Assembly (NCBI RefSeq): GCF_943734655.1
Contig: NC_071354.1
Coordinates: 48,875,544-48,939,543 of the forward strand
Direction: 5' to 3'
Length of the DNA stretch: 64,000 bases
Source of the DNA: Sabethes cyaneus
Lineage: Eukaryota; Arthropoda; Insecta; Diptera; Culicidae
How positions within the stretch are numbered: position 1 is the stretch's first letter; each line of letters starts with the position of its first letter. The notes beneath the pieces are model-generated. The model made no database searches. It was given only the letters and a program-made list of their open reading frames with translations, and was not told where the DNA came from. Shown piece by piece: positions 45,639 through 55,771 of this stretch. Made by a program: the position numbers and the translations under genes.

Positions 45639-46841
45639 TTGAAAACTCTCATTGATCTCGCACCAAAACATTTACCCTTACGAAATTCGCCGTACTGCCG
45701 CCCACACAAGACTCCACCGGAACCGGCCTGGAGTGCCAGCAATTCTCAACAGTCATTGCCGAGTCTTCCAATTATCGGCATGGGTGAAAATGATTTTATC
45801 TCTGTGCCTTCGTTACCAGAACCAACGACACAGGCGACTATAACTACAAGCCTCGCGAATAACAATAACAATGCGGCTTCAATCGTAGAGGTTAATCTTC
45901 CTAAGCCACTAGCTGTTACAATGAGTTTGTCTGAATCTAGCGATTCGAGTAGCAGTAGTTCTGAATCGGACACCGACAGCAGTTCTGAATCCGACAGTAG
46001 CTCTGAATCGGACAGTTCGCGAAGAAGTTCCAAAGCTAAGGTAGCCACCGGTCATCGTGAAAACAGTCCCTTCAATCTCGTACCAAAACTTTCACCACTA
46101 CAAAATTCGACATCTTTCCGCCCAAACAAGAGTTCACAAGCACCGGCCTGGAGTGGCAAAAGTACCCAACAGTCATTGCCGAGTGTTCCAACTATCGATA
46201 TAAATGATGGAAACGTTTGTGTGCCTCCTGTGTTACATCCAACCGAACAACCGCACAAAGTCGTCCAGCCTCCTACTCCACTAGTTCCGACCAAGATGGA
46301 TAGTCCTACTTCGAGACGAAGCTCCAAAACCAAAGTCACCACCGGTCATCGCAAGAACGGTCTCATCGATCTCGTACCAAAACATTTACCGCTACGAAAT
46401 TCGCCGTACTGCCGCCCAAACAAGACTCCACAGGAACCGGCCTGGAGTGCCAGCAATTCTCAACAGTCATTGCCGAGTCTTCCAATTATCGGCATGGGTG
46501 AAAATGATTTTATCTCTGTGCCTTCGTTACCAGAACCAACGACACAGGCGACTATAACTACAAGCCTCGCGAATAACAATAACAATGCGGCTTCAATCGT
46601 AGAGGTTAATCTTCCTAAGCCACTAGCTGTTACAATGAGTTTGTCTGAATCTAGTGATTCGAGTAGCAGTAGTTCTGAATCGGACACCGACAGCAGTTCT
46701 GAATCGGACAGCTCTTCGGAGGACGAACATGATTCTCCGATGAAAGGACAAAGCTGGGCAGAAGTGGTCAACCATGCTAATATGGTTGTTAAAAACCAAT
46801 TGACCATGGATCTGTACCTGTCAGAGTCCGACTCGGATTAG
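45639..46841 (+). CDS. Unrecognised Ser/Asp-rich protein with internal duplication
   Basis: A 400-codon frame; the first in-frame ATG is at 45780, so the true start is either there or in an upstream exon. It has three tandem modules. The first and third are nearly identical over ~120 residues (PKHLPLRNSPYCRP, EPAWSASNSQQSLPSLPIIG, an Asn run, SLSESSDSSSSSSESDTDSS), offset by exactly 714 bp (238 codons). The middle module is diverged (PKLSPLQN, APAWSGKSTQQSLPSVPTI). Each of the first two ends in RRSSKxKVxTGHR. The C-terminus has SWAEVVNHANMVV and a second acidic tail, LYLSESDSD. Ser/acidic runs suggest a disordered, phosphorylatable protein. Function unknown. An aataaa lies ~165 nt downstream (~47004). 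It is flanked by repeats on both sides. Confidence 0.55.
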   Translation: MKTLIDLAPKHLPLRNSPYCRPHKTPPEPAWSASNSQQSLPSLPIIGMGENDFISVPSLPEPTTQATITTSLANNNNNAASIVEVNLPKPLAVTMSLSESSDSSSSSSESDTDSSSESDSSSESDSSRRSSKAKVATGHRENSPFNLVPKLSPLQNSTSFRPNKSSQAPAWSGKSTQQSLPSVPTIDINDGNVCVPPVLHPTEQPHKVVQPPTPLVPTKMDSPTSRRSSKTKVTTGHRKNGLIDLVPKHLPLRNSPYCRPNKTPQEPAWSASNSQQSLPSLPIIGMGENDFISVPSLPEPTTQATITTSLANNNNNAASIVEVNLPKPLAVTMSLSESSDSSSSSSESDTDSSSESDSSSEDEHDSPMKGQSWAEVVNHANMVVKNQLTMDLYLSESDSD

Positions 46842-47159
46842 GACTAAGCCGTCACAAAGTTACGAAGAAATGAGTGCGTTTCTAATTGATAGGTACATAT
46901 AGTGGTATAACTAGGTATAATAGATATTATGTTTTGACAAATGATAAAAATTACAATTTGTAATTGTAAGCACTAAAATAAGTATCTTTTTATTTGAATG
47001 TCGAATAAATAAGTTAACTGAACCAGTCGTTTTTCATTCCTCACATAAAAATAGTTTACAGTGAACACCGAAATATCTCCTTTGCAATGTTCCCTTCTGG
47101 TTCACCAATATCTACAAAACACAGGTCCCGGGGGAAAGTTCGATTCGAATCTGGGTATA

Positions 47160-47289
47160 ATTATAGCTCCCATTATAGCTTGGTCCGATTCGCGATTCTC
47201 CTGTTTAGGTAAAGAGGAGCATTACAAACTTAGTACCTTAGTAATCGTGCAACGTTGCTTCAATGTGCGAGACAGGGCCCGCTTGGACA
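47160..47289 (+). pseudogene. Left piece of older non-LTR relic split by RTE insertion
   Basis: The end of this stretch (encoding NVRDRARLD) joins in frame across the RTE insertion to STVVIDGDVFEV at 50545 onward. The resulting order matches the AGRRNRGRATPLGSSVTING region of the relic at 19140-19200. It includes the left copy of the 13-bp target duplication (47277-47289). The 5' limit is not clear. Confidence 0.6.
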
Positions 47290-47298
47290 CTTACTTAC

Positions 47299-50283
47299 TT
47301 ATGTGTCCATGTCCGCCGGTCCGGCAGAACAAAGGGATGAAATCAGAGATCTCCACTGCTGACGGTTACCCGCCATGGCTTTTACCTGTCGCCAGGACAG
47401 GTTCTCGTCTACAGCCCGGATGTCGTTGGCTAAGCTCCGTCGCCATGAGCCTCTGGGTCTGCCTCTTCTACGCTGTCCTTGTGGATTCCAGTCGAGTGCT
47501 GCTCTGCAAACCTCGTTCGCTCCTTTCCTCAAGGTGTGTCCGATCCACTTCCACCTACGCTCACGAATTTCTGTGGCTATCGGCCGTTGATGACACCGAC
47601 GATGGAGTTCCTTATTGGATATCCATTTATCAGGCCACCAGGCACGAATATTATATCGCAGGCACCGGTTAATGAATACCTGCAGTTTTTGCGTTGTCTC
47701 CGCTGAGACGCACCACGTTTCGCAGGCATACAGCAGTACGGATTTAACGTTTGAATTAAAGATTCGGGTTTTCGTACGTAGAGTGATCTGGTTTGAGCGC
47801 CAAATGTTTCGCAGACCTGCAAAGGCACCCCTGGCCTTCCTGATCCGTGTGGCTATATCAGTCTTGGTACCACCATCGGGCGTTGTTTGGCTACCAAGAT
47901 ATTGAAAGACGGCTACCTGCTCAACTTGTTGTCCCGCTACTGTAAAGTTGGTTGAATTGTCAGTGTTCACTACCATAGACTTAGTTTTCGCTACATTGAC
48001 TGTGAGACCTGCTGCCTGGGAGCTCTCGGAGAGGTCGTCTAACTTGCTCTGCATATCGTTTCGGCGTTGTGCGAGCAAGACAATGTCGTCGGCTAGGTCG
48101 AGGTCATTTAGCTGCTCCATCGTTAGAGGATTCCAAGGCAATCCTCGATTTGGTCTACTGTCAATTGCTCCAACTAATATCTCATCCATAACGATGAGAA
48201 ACAGAAGCGGTGATAAAATGCAGCCCTGTCTCACGCCAGCAGTAACCCTTATGGGGTCGGACAAGACGCCGTCGTGCAAAACCTTGCACGAGAACGCCTC
48301 GTACTGAGCCTCGATGAGATGGACTAGCTTATCTGGAACTCCTCTACGCCTAAGTGCGCCCCAGATGTTTTCGTGATTGAGTCGGTCGAACGCCTTTTCG
48401 AAGTCAACGAACACCAGCAGAAGAGAGTCCTGGAATTCGTTGATCTGCTCCAATATAATGCGGAGCGTTGTGATATGGTCTACACATGATCGGCCAGCAC
48501 GGAATCCAGCTTGCTGCCGCCGGAGAGTAGCGTCGATCTTCTCCTGAATCCGGTTGAGGATTACCTTACAGAGTACTTTGAGAGTAATACAGAGCAACGT
48601 GATGCCACGCCAGTTACCGCATTCCGTTAGGTCTCCTTTCTTAGGGACTTTGACCAATATGCCCTGCATCCAGTCCACCGGAAAAGTTGCGGTTTCCCAA
48701 ATATTGCTGAAAAGCTGATGCATCATCTGTGCTGACAAAGATGGGTCAGCTTTGAGCATTTCGGCTGAAATACGATCTATCCCTGGCGCTCTATTGGATT
48801 TCATACTCTTGATGGCAGCTACAATTTCATCCAGCGATGGCGCCTCCGAGTTCACGCGATTTATTCGACGAACTGTAGGCGTCGTACGCTGCTGGTTTTG
48901 TTGGTCTCTGACATTTGAAACTCGGAAGAGTTGTTCAAAATGTTCAGTCCATCGCTTAAGCTGTTCTGTACGGTCAGTCAATAGCTGACCAGCTCTGTCC
49001 TTTAGCGGCATCTTTGTATTCATCCTGGCACCACTAAGGCGGCGAGAAATATCGTACAACAAACGGATATCACCATTGGCGGCGGCGGTTTCTCCTTGTT
49101 CGGCTAGGGAGTTAGTCCAGGCTCTCTTGTCCCGCCTACAAGCACGTTTAACAGCCCTCTCCAGTTCGGCGTATCGTTGACGGGCAGCTGTCTTAGCCGA
49201 TCTGGTCCGCGCTCGCTCAATGCCGGCTTTCGCCTCTCTCCGCTCGTCGATCTTCCTCCAAGTTTCATCCGAAATCCACTCCCTCCGCCCACTGCGCGCT
49301 TTGCCGAGGGTTTCATCACTGGTCGTGATGAAGGTGTTCTTGATGCCGGTCCATTGCTCTTCGACGGTTCCACCAGATGGCAACTCCGAGGCTCGAGATT
49401 CAAGTTGTTCAACAAAGGCCCTTTTCACCTCAGGATTCTCCAATCGGCGGACGTCGTAGCGGCACCCAACTTTCTCCTCCCGTCGTTGGACACGTGCGAC
49501 GCGCAGACGTATCTCAGCGATAACAAGATGATGGTCGGATGCAATGTCAGCGCTGCGTTTGTTGCGTACATCAAGAAGGCTCCTTCTCCATTTCCGGCTG
49601 ATGCAGATGTGGTCGATTTGGTTTTCTGTTCGGCCGTCGCGGGAAACCCACGTGACTTTATGTACTGGTCTATGGGGGAAGAGCGATCCACCAATGACCA
49701 TGTCGTTATTACCACAGAATTCTGTAAACAGCTCCCCGTTTTCGCTCATCTCTCCTAGGCCATGGCGTCCCATGACGCGTTCAAGGTCCGCGTTGTTTGA
49801 GCCAATCTTCGCGTTGAAGTCGCCCATGTGAATTTGGATGTCCCCCTTCGGGATTTTCTCAACCACGCTGTTCAGCTGGCTGTAAAAGCTCTCTTTCTCC
49901 TGCAGGTCGGCAGCATCTGTTGGCGCATAGCACTGGATTGCCGTAAGGTTCCTAACCCGTGTTCTAAATCTGGCAACGATTATTCGCTCATTTATTGGTT
50001 CCCACTTCATCAGGGCCGCATGTGCCCCTGGGCTCAGTAGGAATCCAACTCCTCTTTCTCGAGTAGCATTTTCACCTCGTATGCCAGAGTAGAGCAAGAC
50101 TTGCCCGGATGATGTCCTGTGTTCGCCAGTACCCGGCCAGCGGACCTCGCTCAGCCCCAGGATTTCAAGCTTCAGGCGGCTAGCTTCCCTTGCAAGTTGA
50201 GCCAGCTTGCCCTGCTGGGCAAGGGTCAGTATATTCCATGTTCCGATTCGTGTCCGTGTTTTCATGCTAAAGGTCGTTGCCAA
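47299..50283 (-). CDS. RTE endonuclease/reverse transcriptase
   Basis: A 994-residue single frame. The N-terminal apurinic-like endonuclease (residues ~10-260) has TWNILTL (Asn17), LSEVRW (Glu46), HMGDFNAKIG and SDHH (Asp250). The reverse transcriptase follows with FVDFEKAFDRLN, GVRQGCILSPLLF and LADD (~730-733), where Leu replaces the more usual Tyr/Phe before ADD. The C-terminal region carries CETWCVS, RRWKWIGHTLRK and RGRPRGSWRRSL, typical of the clade. An upstream Met at residue 7 is an alternative start. The enzyme nicks target DNA and primes reverse transcription there. No stops or shifts; all key residues visible. Confidence 0.95.
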   Translation of the reverse strand: MATTFSMKTRTRIGTWNILTLAQQGKLAQLAREASRLKLEILGLSEVRWPGTGEHRTSSGQVLLYSGIRGENATRERGVGFLLSPGAHAALMKWEPINERIIVARFRTRVRNLTAIQCYAPTDAADLQEKESFYSQLNSVVEKIPKGDIQIHMGDFNAKIGSNNADLERVMGRHGLGEMSENGELFTEFCGNNDMVIGGSLFPHRPVHKVTWVSRDGRTENQIDHICISRKWRRSLLDVRNKRSADIASDHHLVIAEIRLRVARVQRREEKVGCRYDVRRLENPEVKRAFVEQLESRASELPSGGTVEEQWTGIKNTFITTSDETLGKARSGRREWISDETWRKIDERREAKAGIERARTRSAKTAARQRYAELERAVKRACRRDKRAWTNSLAEQGETAAANGDIRLLYDISRRLSGARMNTKMPLKDRAGQLLTDRTEQLKRWTEHFEQLFRVSNVRDQQNQQRTTPTVRRINRVNSEAPSLDEIVAAIKSMKSNRAPGIDRISAEMLKADPSLSAQMMHQLFSNIWETATFPVDWMQGILVKVPKKGDLTECGNWRGITLLCITLKVLCKVILNRIQEKIDATLRRQQAGFRAGRSCVDHITTLRIILEQINEFQDSLLLVFVDFEKAFDRLNHENIWGALRRRGVPDKLVHLIEAQYEAFSCKVLHDGVLSDPIRVTAGVRQGCILSPLLFLIVMDEILVGAIDSRPNRGLPWNPLTMEQLNDLDLADDIVLLAQRRNDMQSKLDDLSESSQAAGLTVNVAKTKSMVVNTDNSTNFTVAGQQVEQVAVFQYLGSQTTPDGGTKTDIATRIRKARGAFAGLRNIWRSNQITLRTKTRIFNSNVKSVLLYACETWCVSAETTQKLQVFINRCLRYNIRAWWPDKWISNKELHRRCHQRPIATEIRERRWKWIGHTLRKGANEVCRAALDWNPQGQRRRGRPRGSWRRSLANDIRAVDENLSWRQVKAMAGNRQQWRSLISSLCSAGPADMDT

Positions 50284-50462
50284 TAATCCGGAGAGATTTC
50301 TTCTTTCATTTTCATTAACTTTTTGTGTGTTCTGGTACAGTAGGCTGTTAACCTAAGGTCCTTATCCCGCTGATGGGGCTGCCATCTTAATGTGGGCGGG
50401 AGCCACTGTGCTCCCTTTCCTGTTAGCATACGACAACCGAAGTTGCGTACCCCAGCCGGCAC
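50262..50462 (-). other. Possible short upstream frame of the RTE element
   Basis: A 66-codon frame (MPAGVRNFGCRMLTGKGAQW...) within the 5' part of the RTE element overlaps the start of the main ORF by 22 nt in another frame. RTE elements sometimes carry a small ORF1, and overlap with ORF2 is common. It has no domain I recognise, so it may be a leader. Confidence 0.35.
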
Positions 50463-50531
50463 CTCGTGGAGGTAGGAATAGGAGTTAATGAACAGAGGTT
50501 ATGGAATGCACATGTTCACCCTTTGCCAGCC

Positions 50532-51147
50532 GCCCGCTTGGACAGTACCGTGGTAATTGACGGGGATGTGTTTGAGGTAGTTGACGAGTCCGTATACCTT
50601 GGCTCACTGGCAACAGAGGACAACAATACCAGCCGTTAGATTAAAAGGTGTATTATCAGCGGAAGTCGGGCCTACTACTACAAAACGCTAATTAGACCGG
50701 TTATCCTCTACGGCCGCGAAACGGGGACACTTCTAGAAGAGGACCTACGAGCACTCAGAGTTTTCGAACGGCGGGTGCTAAAAACCATCTTTGGCGGAGT
50801 GCAAGAGGACGGTGTATGGAGGCAAAGAATGAACTACGAGCTCGTGCGTCTCTACGGCGAACCCTGTATTCAGAAAGTGGTTAAAGCTGGACAGATACGA
50901 TTGGCAGGACATGTTGCTAGAAAGCCGGACAACTATCCTGCAAAACAGGGTTTCGCATCGAATCCGGTAGGAACAAGACAAAGAGGGACACAGCGAGCGA
51001 GGTGGCAAGACCAGGTAGAGCGAGATCTGGCGAGCACTGGGTGCCCGCGGAACTGGAGACCAGCTGCCATGGACCAAAATAGATGGAGAAATTATACTGC
51101 GCTGGCCTTGTCGTAAGACGGGTTGACCAATTAAGTAAGTAAGTATA
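50532..51147 (+). pseudogene. Right piece of older RTE-like relic
   Basis: Encodes STVVIDGDVFEVVDESVYLG, then after a stop KTLIRPVILYGRE, EEDLRALRVFERRVLKTIFG and, in the 50775-51116 frame, VVKAGQIRLAGHVARK, NPVGTRQRGTQRARWQDQVE. It ends in a taagtaagtaag tail near 51133. The stop after NTSR and other breaks make it dead. It is the same family as 24930-25155 and 18271-19420. It was split by the intact RTE element. Confidence 0.85.
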
Positions 51148-51330
51148 TTTGTTATATCAACCATTGCTTAGAAAAATGTCTAATCGATTAATGCAAATAT
51201 CTCTAACATCCATTGAAAAATGGCAGGGTTATAATCGTACAAAACGTAAGCACTATTTGTTACGTGTCCAATTCTCGTACTTCTAAAGAGCACCCCAATA
51301 TAAAAAACAATGACGTAGTTCTACGTTAAA

Positions 51331-51452
51331 AAAACCCCCAGCTAGCATTTTTGTATGTATAACAAAGTTGAAAATCAGCATTACGTACATATAAACATGC
51401 TAATAAATCGTATTTGATGCGGAAAAACTGGCATATTCGTACTATTTTGGAG
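51331..51452. repeat. ~120-bp dispersed repeat, copy in opposite orientation at 57.5 kb
   Basis: The stretch agctagcatttttgtatgta through atcagcattacgtac, catgctaataaatcgtattt and catattcgtactatt matches the reverse complement of 57492-57602 with few differences. The rest of 51148-51502 is AT-rich without a recognised gene. Confidence 0.75.
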
Positions 51453-51502
51453 GCGATTTACGTGATGAGGAATAAATATACGCGTTTCAGCTATATAAGT
51501 AA

Positions 51503-53558
51503 CTAGCTGACCCGACAAACTTCGTATTGCCACAAATTAACCTGTGTTGTACATAAATCATGAATCTCGGATGATCTTTGTCACTTCTCGAGTTTTGCAA
51601 GCCCCCCAGTGGGCGGCGCTTCCGACGGCGGGTCACCGGCAACACTCGCGACCGGCTCGTCCTGAATGATCTAGTGTTACTATAGATAGTTTTTGTGGTC
51701 TTGTTATTGATTAATGTTTTATGGAAGAGTCTCGAATTTCTCGAGTTGGATTAGTTTTTGAGTTTCGCAAAAAATTCTGTTTTATTTGTATGAGAGTCCA
51801 TATCCCCCTACCACAGGGGTGAGAGGTCTCTAACTATCATAAAATAAATTCAAGACTCAAAAATCTCCTACATGCCAAATTTGGTTCCATTTGCTTGATT
51901 AGTACTCAAATTATAAGGAAATTTGTATTTCATTTGTATGGGAGCCCACCCTCTTAAAAGGGAAAGGGGTCGTAATACACCACAGAAAAAAAATTCTGCC
52001 ATCTAAAACTCTCACATGCCAAATTTGGTTCCATTTGCTTGATTAGTTCTCGAGTTATGAGGAAATTTGTATTTCGTTTGTATAGGACCCCCCTCCTAAA
52101 GTGGGGAGGGGTCCCAATTCATCATTGAAAAAAAAATTGTCTCCAAAAACACACACATGCCAAATTTGGTTCAATTCGCTTGATTAGTTCTCGAGTTATG
52201 AGGAAATTTGTATTTCATTTGTACAGGAGCCCCTCCTCTTAAAGTGGGGAGGGGTCCTAATTCACCATAGAAAATTTTCCTGCTCTCGAAAACCTTCACA
52301 TGCCAAATTTGGTTGTATTTGCTTGATTAGTTCTCGAGTTATGAGGAAATTTGTATGGAAGTCCCCCCTCTTAAAGGGGAGAGGAGTTATAATTCCTCTT
52401 ATAAAGAGGGGAGGGGTCTCAATTCACCATAGAATAAATTCTTGTCACCAAAAAAAAACACCCACATGCCAAATGTTGTTCTATTTGCTTGATTAGTTCT
52501 CGAGTTAGGAGGAAATTTGTATTTCATTTGTACAGGAGCCCCCCCTCTTAGAGTGGGGAGGGGTCCTAATTCACCATAGAAAATTTTCTTGCCCTCGAAA
52601 ACCTTCACATGCCAAAGTTGGTTCCATTTGCTTGATTAGTTCTCGAGTTATGAGGAAATTTGTATGGAAGCCCCCCCTCTTAAAGGGGAGAGGAGTTACA
52701 ATTCCCCTTATAAAGAGGGAGGGGTCTCAATTTACCATAGAATAAATTCTTGTCACCGAAAACACCCACATGCCAAATTTGGTTCTATTTGCTTGATTTG
52801 TTCTCGAGTTATGAGGAAATTTGTATTTCATTTGTATAGAAGCCCCCCCTCCTAAAGTGGGGAGAGGTTCTTATTCATCATCGAAAACTTTCTTGCCTCC
52901 AAAAACACCTACATGCCAAATTTGGTTCCATTTGCTGGATTAGCTCGCGAGTTATAAGGAAATTTGTATTTCGTTTGTATAGGAGCCCCCCCCCTCTTAA
53001 AGTGGGGAGGGGTCCCAATTCATCATAGAAAAAAATTTTGTCTTCAAAAACACACATGCCAAATTTGGTTCCATTTGCTTGATTAGTTCTCGAGTTATGA
53101 GGAAATTGGTATTTCATTTGTACAGGAGCCCCCCCTCTTAAAGTGAGGAGGGGTCCTAATTCAACATAGAAAATTTTCTTGCCCTCGAAAACCTTCACAT
53201 GCCAAATTTGGTTCCATTTGCTTGATTAGTTCTCGAGTTATGAGGAAATTTGTATGGAAACCCCCCCTCTTAAAGGGGAGAGGAGTTATAATTCCCTTTA
53301 TAAAGAGGGGAGGGGTCTCAAATTACCCTATAATAAATTCTTGTCACCGAAAACACCCACATGCCAAATTTGGTTCTATTTGCTTGATTAGTTCTCGAGT
53401 TATGCAGAAATTTGTGTTTCATTTGTATGGGAGCCCCCCCTCTTAGTGGGGGGAGGGGTCTCTAACCATCACTAAAACCTTTCCTGGCCCCAAAAACCTC
53501 TACATGCAAATTTTCAAGCCGATTGGTTCAGTAGTTTTTGATTCTATAAAGAACACAG

Positions 53559-53596
<38 letters not shown>

Positions 53597-53620
53597 AATC
53601 CTTCTTTATAGGTATAGATT
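51503..53620 (+). repeat. 142-bp-unit repeat family, longest array with head and tail
   Basis: The most complete copy (~2.1 kb). The head ctagctgacccgacaaactt is followed by a ccggcaacactcgcg leader and a dozen or so tandem modules spaced 141-144 bp (shared block at 51915, 52059, 52200, 52343). A (gaca)n run at 53554-53595 and the terminal block aaatccttctttataggtat complete it. Each module contains ggttccatttgcttgattag and a C-run/G-run pair. Frames such as 52878-53198 (-) simply repeat the module. Head and tail suggest a transposable unit whose middle expands in tandem; no coding region is seen. Confidence 0.85.
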
Positions 53621-53622
53621 AC

Positions 53623-54054
53623 ATACGATAATATCTGATTAAGCCTGAGATTCTGTGCTGAATATCGTATGTGTGTCAGTTACTGTCATTATTTACGACA
53701 GAAAATCAACTTGGGCGCACTTTATTAAGCATTAGTTACGATTCCGAGTTTATTAAGAGATATTTACGATAATTTTTGTACTTTGATATACGAGTTGGTG
53801 CTGGCTAGGCCAATCCGCCAGTGATGGTGGAGTTTGAACGTCGCACGCCTAATAAGAGACTTATTGAATCTCCCTTTTATCCAGTCCGATTTGGTTCAAA
53901 GGATCATCACTACCCAGCTAGCACCAACTCGTATATCAATGTACGAAAATTATTGTAAATGCCTATAATGATAATTACTGACATACATACGATTTTCAGC
54001 ACAAAATCGTTTAATAGTACGGACCAACCCGCGCTTAATCGGATATTATCGTAT
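53623..54054. mobile_element. Palindromic MITE with ~200-bp arms
   Basis: The left arm atacgataatatctgattaa matches the reverse complement of the right arm, atacgataatatccgattaa. Further in, ttgatatacgagttggtgct appears on both sides around a short centre at ~53815-53890. It adjoins the tail of the preceding 142-bp family copy, and another family tail follows at 54146-54235. Confidence 0.8.
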
Positions 54055-54145
54055 ACAAATACTTATATAGTCGTATCGGTCAAAATTATTCGTAATCACG
54101 TATGTCGCCTCCAATATAGTACGAATATGCCAATTTTGTCGTTGT

Positions 54146-54236
54146 CACGTCGATTGGCTCAGTAGTTTTCGATTCTATAAGGAACATACGGACAGACAGA
54201 CAGACAGACAGAAATCCTTTTTTATAGGTATAGATA
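54146..54236 (+). repeat. Tail fragment of the 142-bp-unit family
   Basis: tcgattggctcagtagtttt, a cagacagacagacagacag run and ccttttttataggtatagat match the terminal block of 53500-53620. The palindromic MITE lies between the two tails. Confidence 0.75.
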
Positions 54237-54287
54237 GCCAAATATTTAATTTTATTTGCATTCTCCCAAATATATTAGTTTACACAT

Positions 54288-54410
54288 ACGCCTCGGCGAC
54301 GATATTGTCATTTTTTTGTTTGATTGCTTTTGCTCTTACAGCAATCAGCTATCTTCTCGGCGATAGGAAAAAAGAGCAATCATACAAAAAAATATTGTCG
54401 CTGAGTGTGG
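54288..54410. mobile_element. Small palindromic MITE
   Basis: ctcggcgacgatattgtcat then tttttttgtttgattgct on the left is complementary to aagagcaatcatacaaaaaa then atattgtcgctgag on the right. About 120 bp, no coding capacity. Confidence 0.7.
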
Positions 54411-54828
54411 GCTGTCGGGTGCGTGCTTGGAATGATAGAATGAAGAACAGAGTTTGAATTTATAACGCATTATAACTGTGCATAACAATATGTAAAATAT
54501 GCGCCATCATAAACCTTTTTTTAGGAACCACCACAAGATGTAAACCGGAAAGCAGCCACATCCACAACTTACACGAGGCATTACAACTAAACTGAGTGAC
54601 CCCTGTTTATTTTTGACGTAGGACTACGTCTTTGTTTACTATACTGGGACTGGGTAGCACTTTGTGAAAACAAATATAGAAGTGTAACGTTTGAATGAAA
54701 GTTTTCAAACGCTAATAACTACTAAACTACTGAACGAAACTGAACAATTTATATGTCATTGGATAGTTAAAATGATCAGCAATTTTATGGAGGGGGTAAG
54801 AAAGCAACTTTATGGAGGACGTAAGAGG

Positions 54829-55010
54829 GGGGGCTCCTATATAAATGAAACACAAATTTCCTCAAAACTCGAGAACTAATCATACAAATGGAACCAAATT
54901 TGGCATGTGGGAGTTTTTGGAGACCTAAATTTATTTTATGATGGTTTGAGACCCTTCACCCCTGTGGTAAAACTCTCATACAAATAAAACAGAAATTTTT
55001 GCGTATGTGC
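54829..55010 (-). repeat. 142-bp-unit family, reverse fragment
   Basis: Contains the reverse complement of a little over one module (aaactcgagaactaatcata, aaccaaatttggcatgtggg, ggtttgagacccttcacccc). It is the same orientation as the fragment at 12598-12932. Confidence 0.75.
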
Positions 55011-55771
55011 CATATTTTCTGCTATGTATCAAGCGGTAAGCTGTGAAAGTGAACTAGTAAAACCTTCTTGGAGCAAAAGACAGTGAATCGACGCCGCTAA
55101 CTTACGTGCCAGTTGCTATTTATGTCAAAAGAGAAGGACATACGACGATTGGCTTTAATGTTATTTGTAACCAATGGCCCTTTTAAAGACCACACGCCAG
55201 TTAAAGTAAGATAATTGAAACGTGTCAAGCTACGCATAATCATATTTAATACAATAATATGTGGGCTGGTCATTCATTACTATTTCAACTTTTATGATGC
55301 ACACAAATGATTTTTAAAACAAAAATCTATGTCTCAATGGTTGCAAGTGTTGTACTTATAATCCCCCGTCCACGTATTTTCAAAGCCACCATTGCATTCA
55401 ATGAAGAATTCAATCACAATATTTCGCTCTTTTCTTTTAAACATTCACTTAAACAATTACACTCAAAGATTCTTATAAACATACATATGCCAGCAATGCA
55501 GTTTACATTAGTCTGATCTAATGATCTGATATAGTACTACGACACCCTTTCGTACAACCCTTATGGCTGTATACCTTGTAGTTTTTTGTTATACGTCCAC
55601 CATTCCTCAAATTAGTCCGCAGACCGCACGAATCATCTCGACCACGGGCTGCAGTGTGGCCAGCACGGACTTAATAACGAGTGACAACTAAAATTTTGGA
55701 TTTTTTTTCTCAAGCTGTCAAATAAAGGCAAAGATACTTGAAGAAGATCTAAGTTACCAAAATTAAAGATA
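55011..55771. other. AT-rich intergenic sequence, nothing recognised
   Basis: No gene-like frame with a recognisable domain. A short 69-codon frame at 55307-55516 is unremarkable. Confidence 0.45.

Larger units (their letters stand above)
47290..50531 (-). mobile_element. Intact RTE-clade non-LTR retrotransposon
   Basis: About 3.24 kb on the minus strand, flanked by a perfect 13-bp target duplication gcccgcttggaca (47277-47289 and 50532-50544). The 3' end is a short taagtaagtaag tail, and one long ORF is followed almost directly by that tail, as is usual for RTE. The target is an older degraded copy of another non-LTR element. Intact duplication and open frame suggest a recent, possibly active insertion. 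Confidence 0.92.

Noticed and set aside
51503..53620. The 142-bp arrays as CRISPR-like arrays
   Set aside because: The whole unit, not only a short repeat, is conserved; there are no unique spacers and the genome is eukaryotic.
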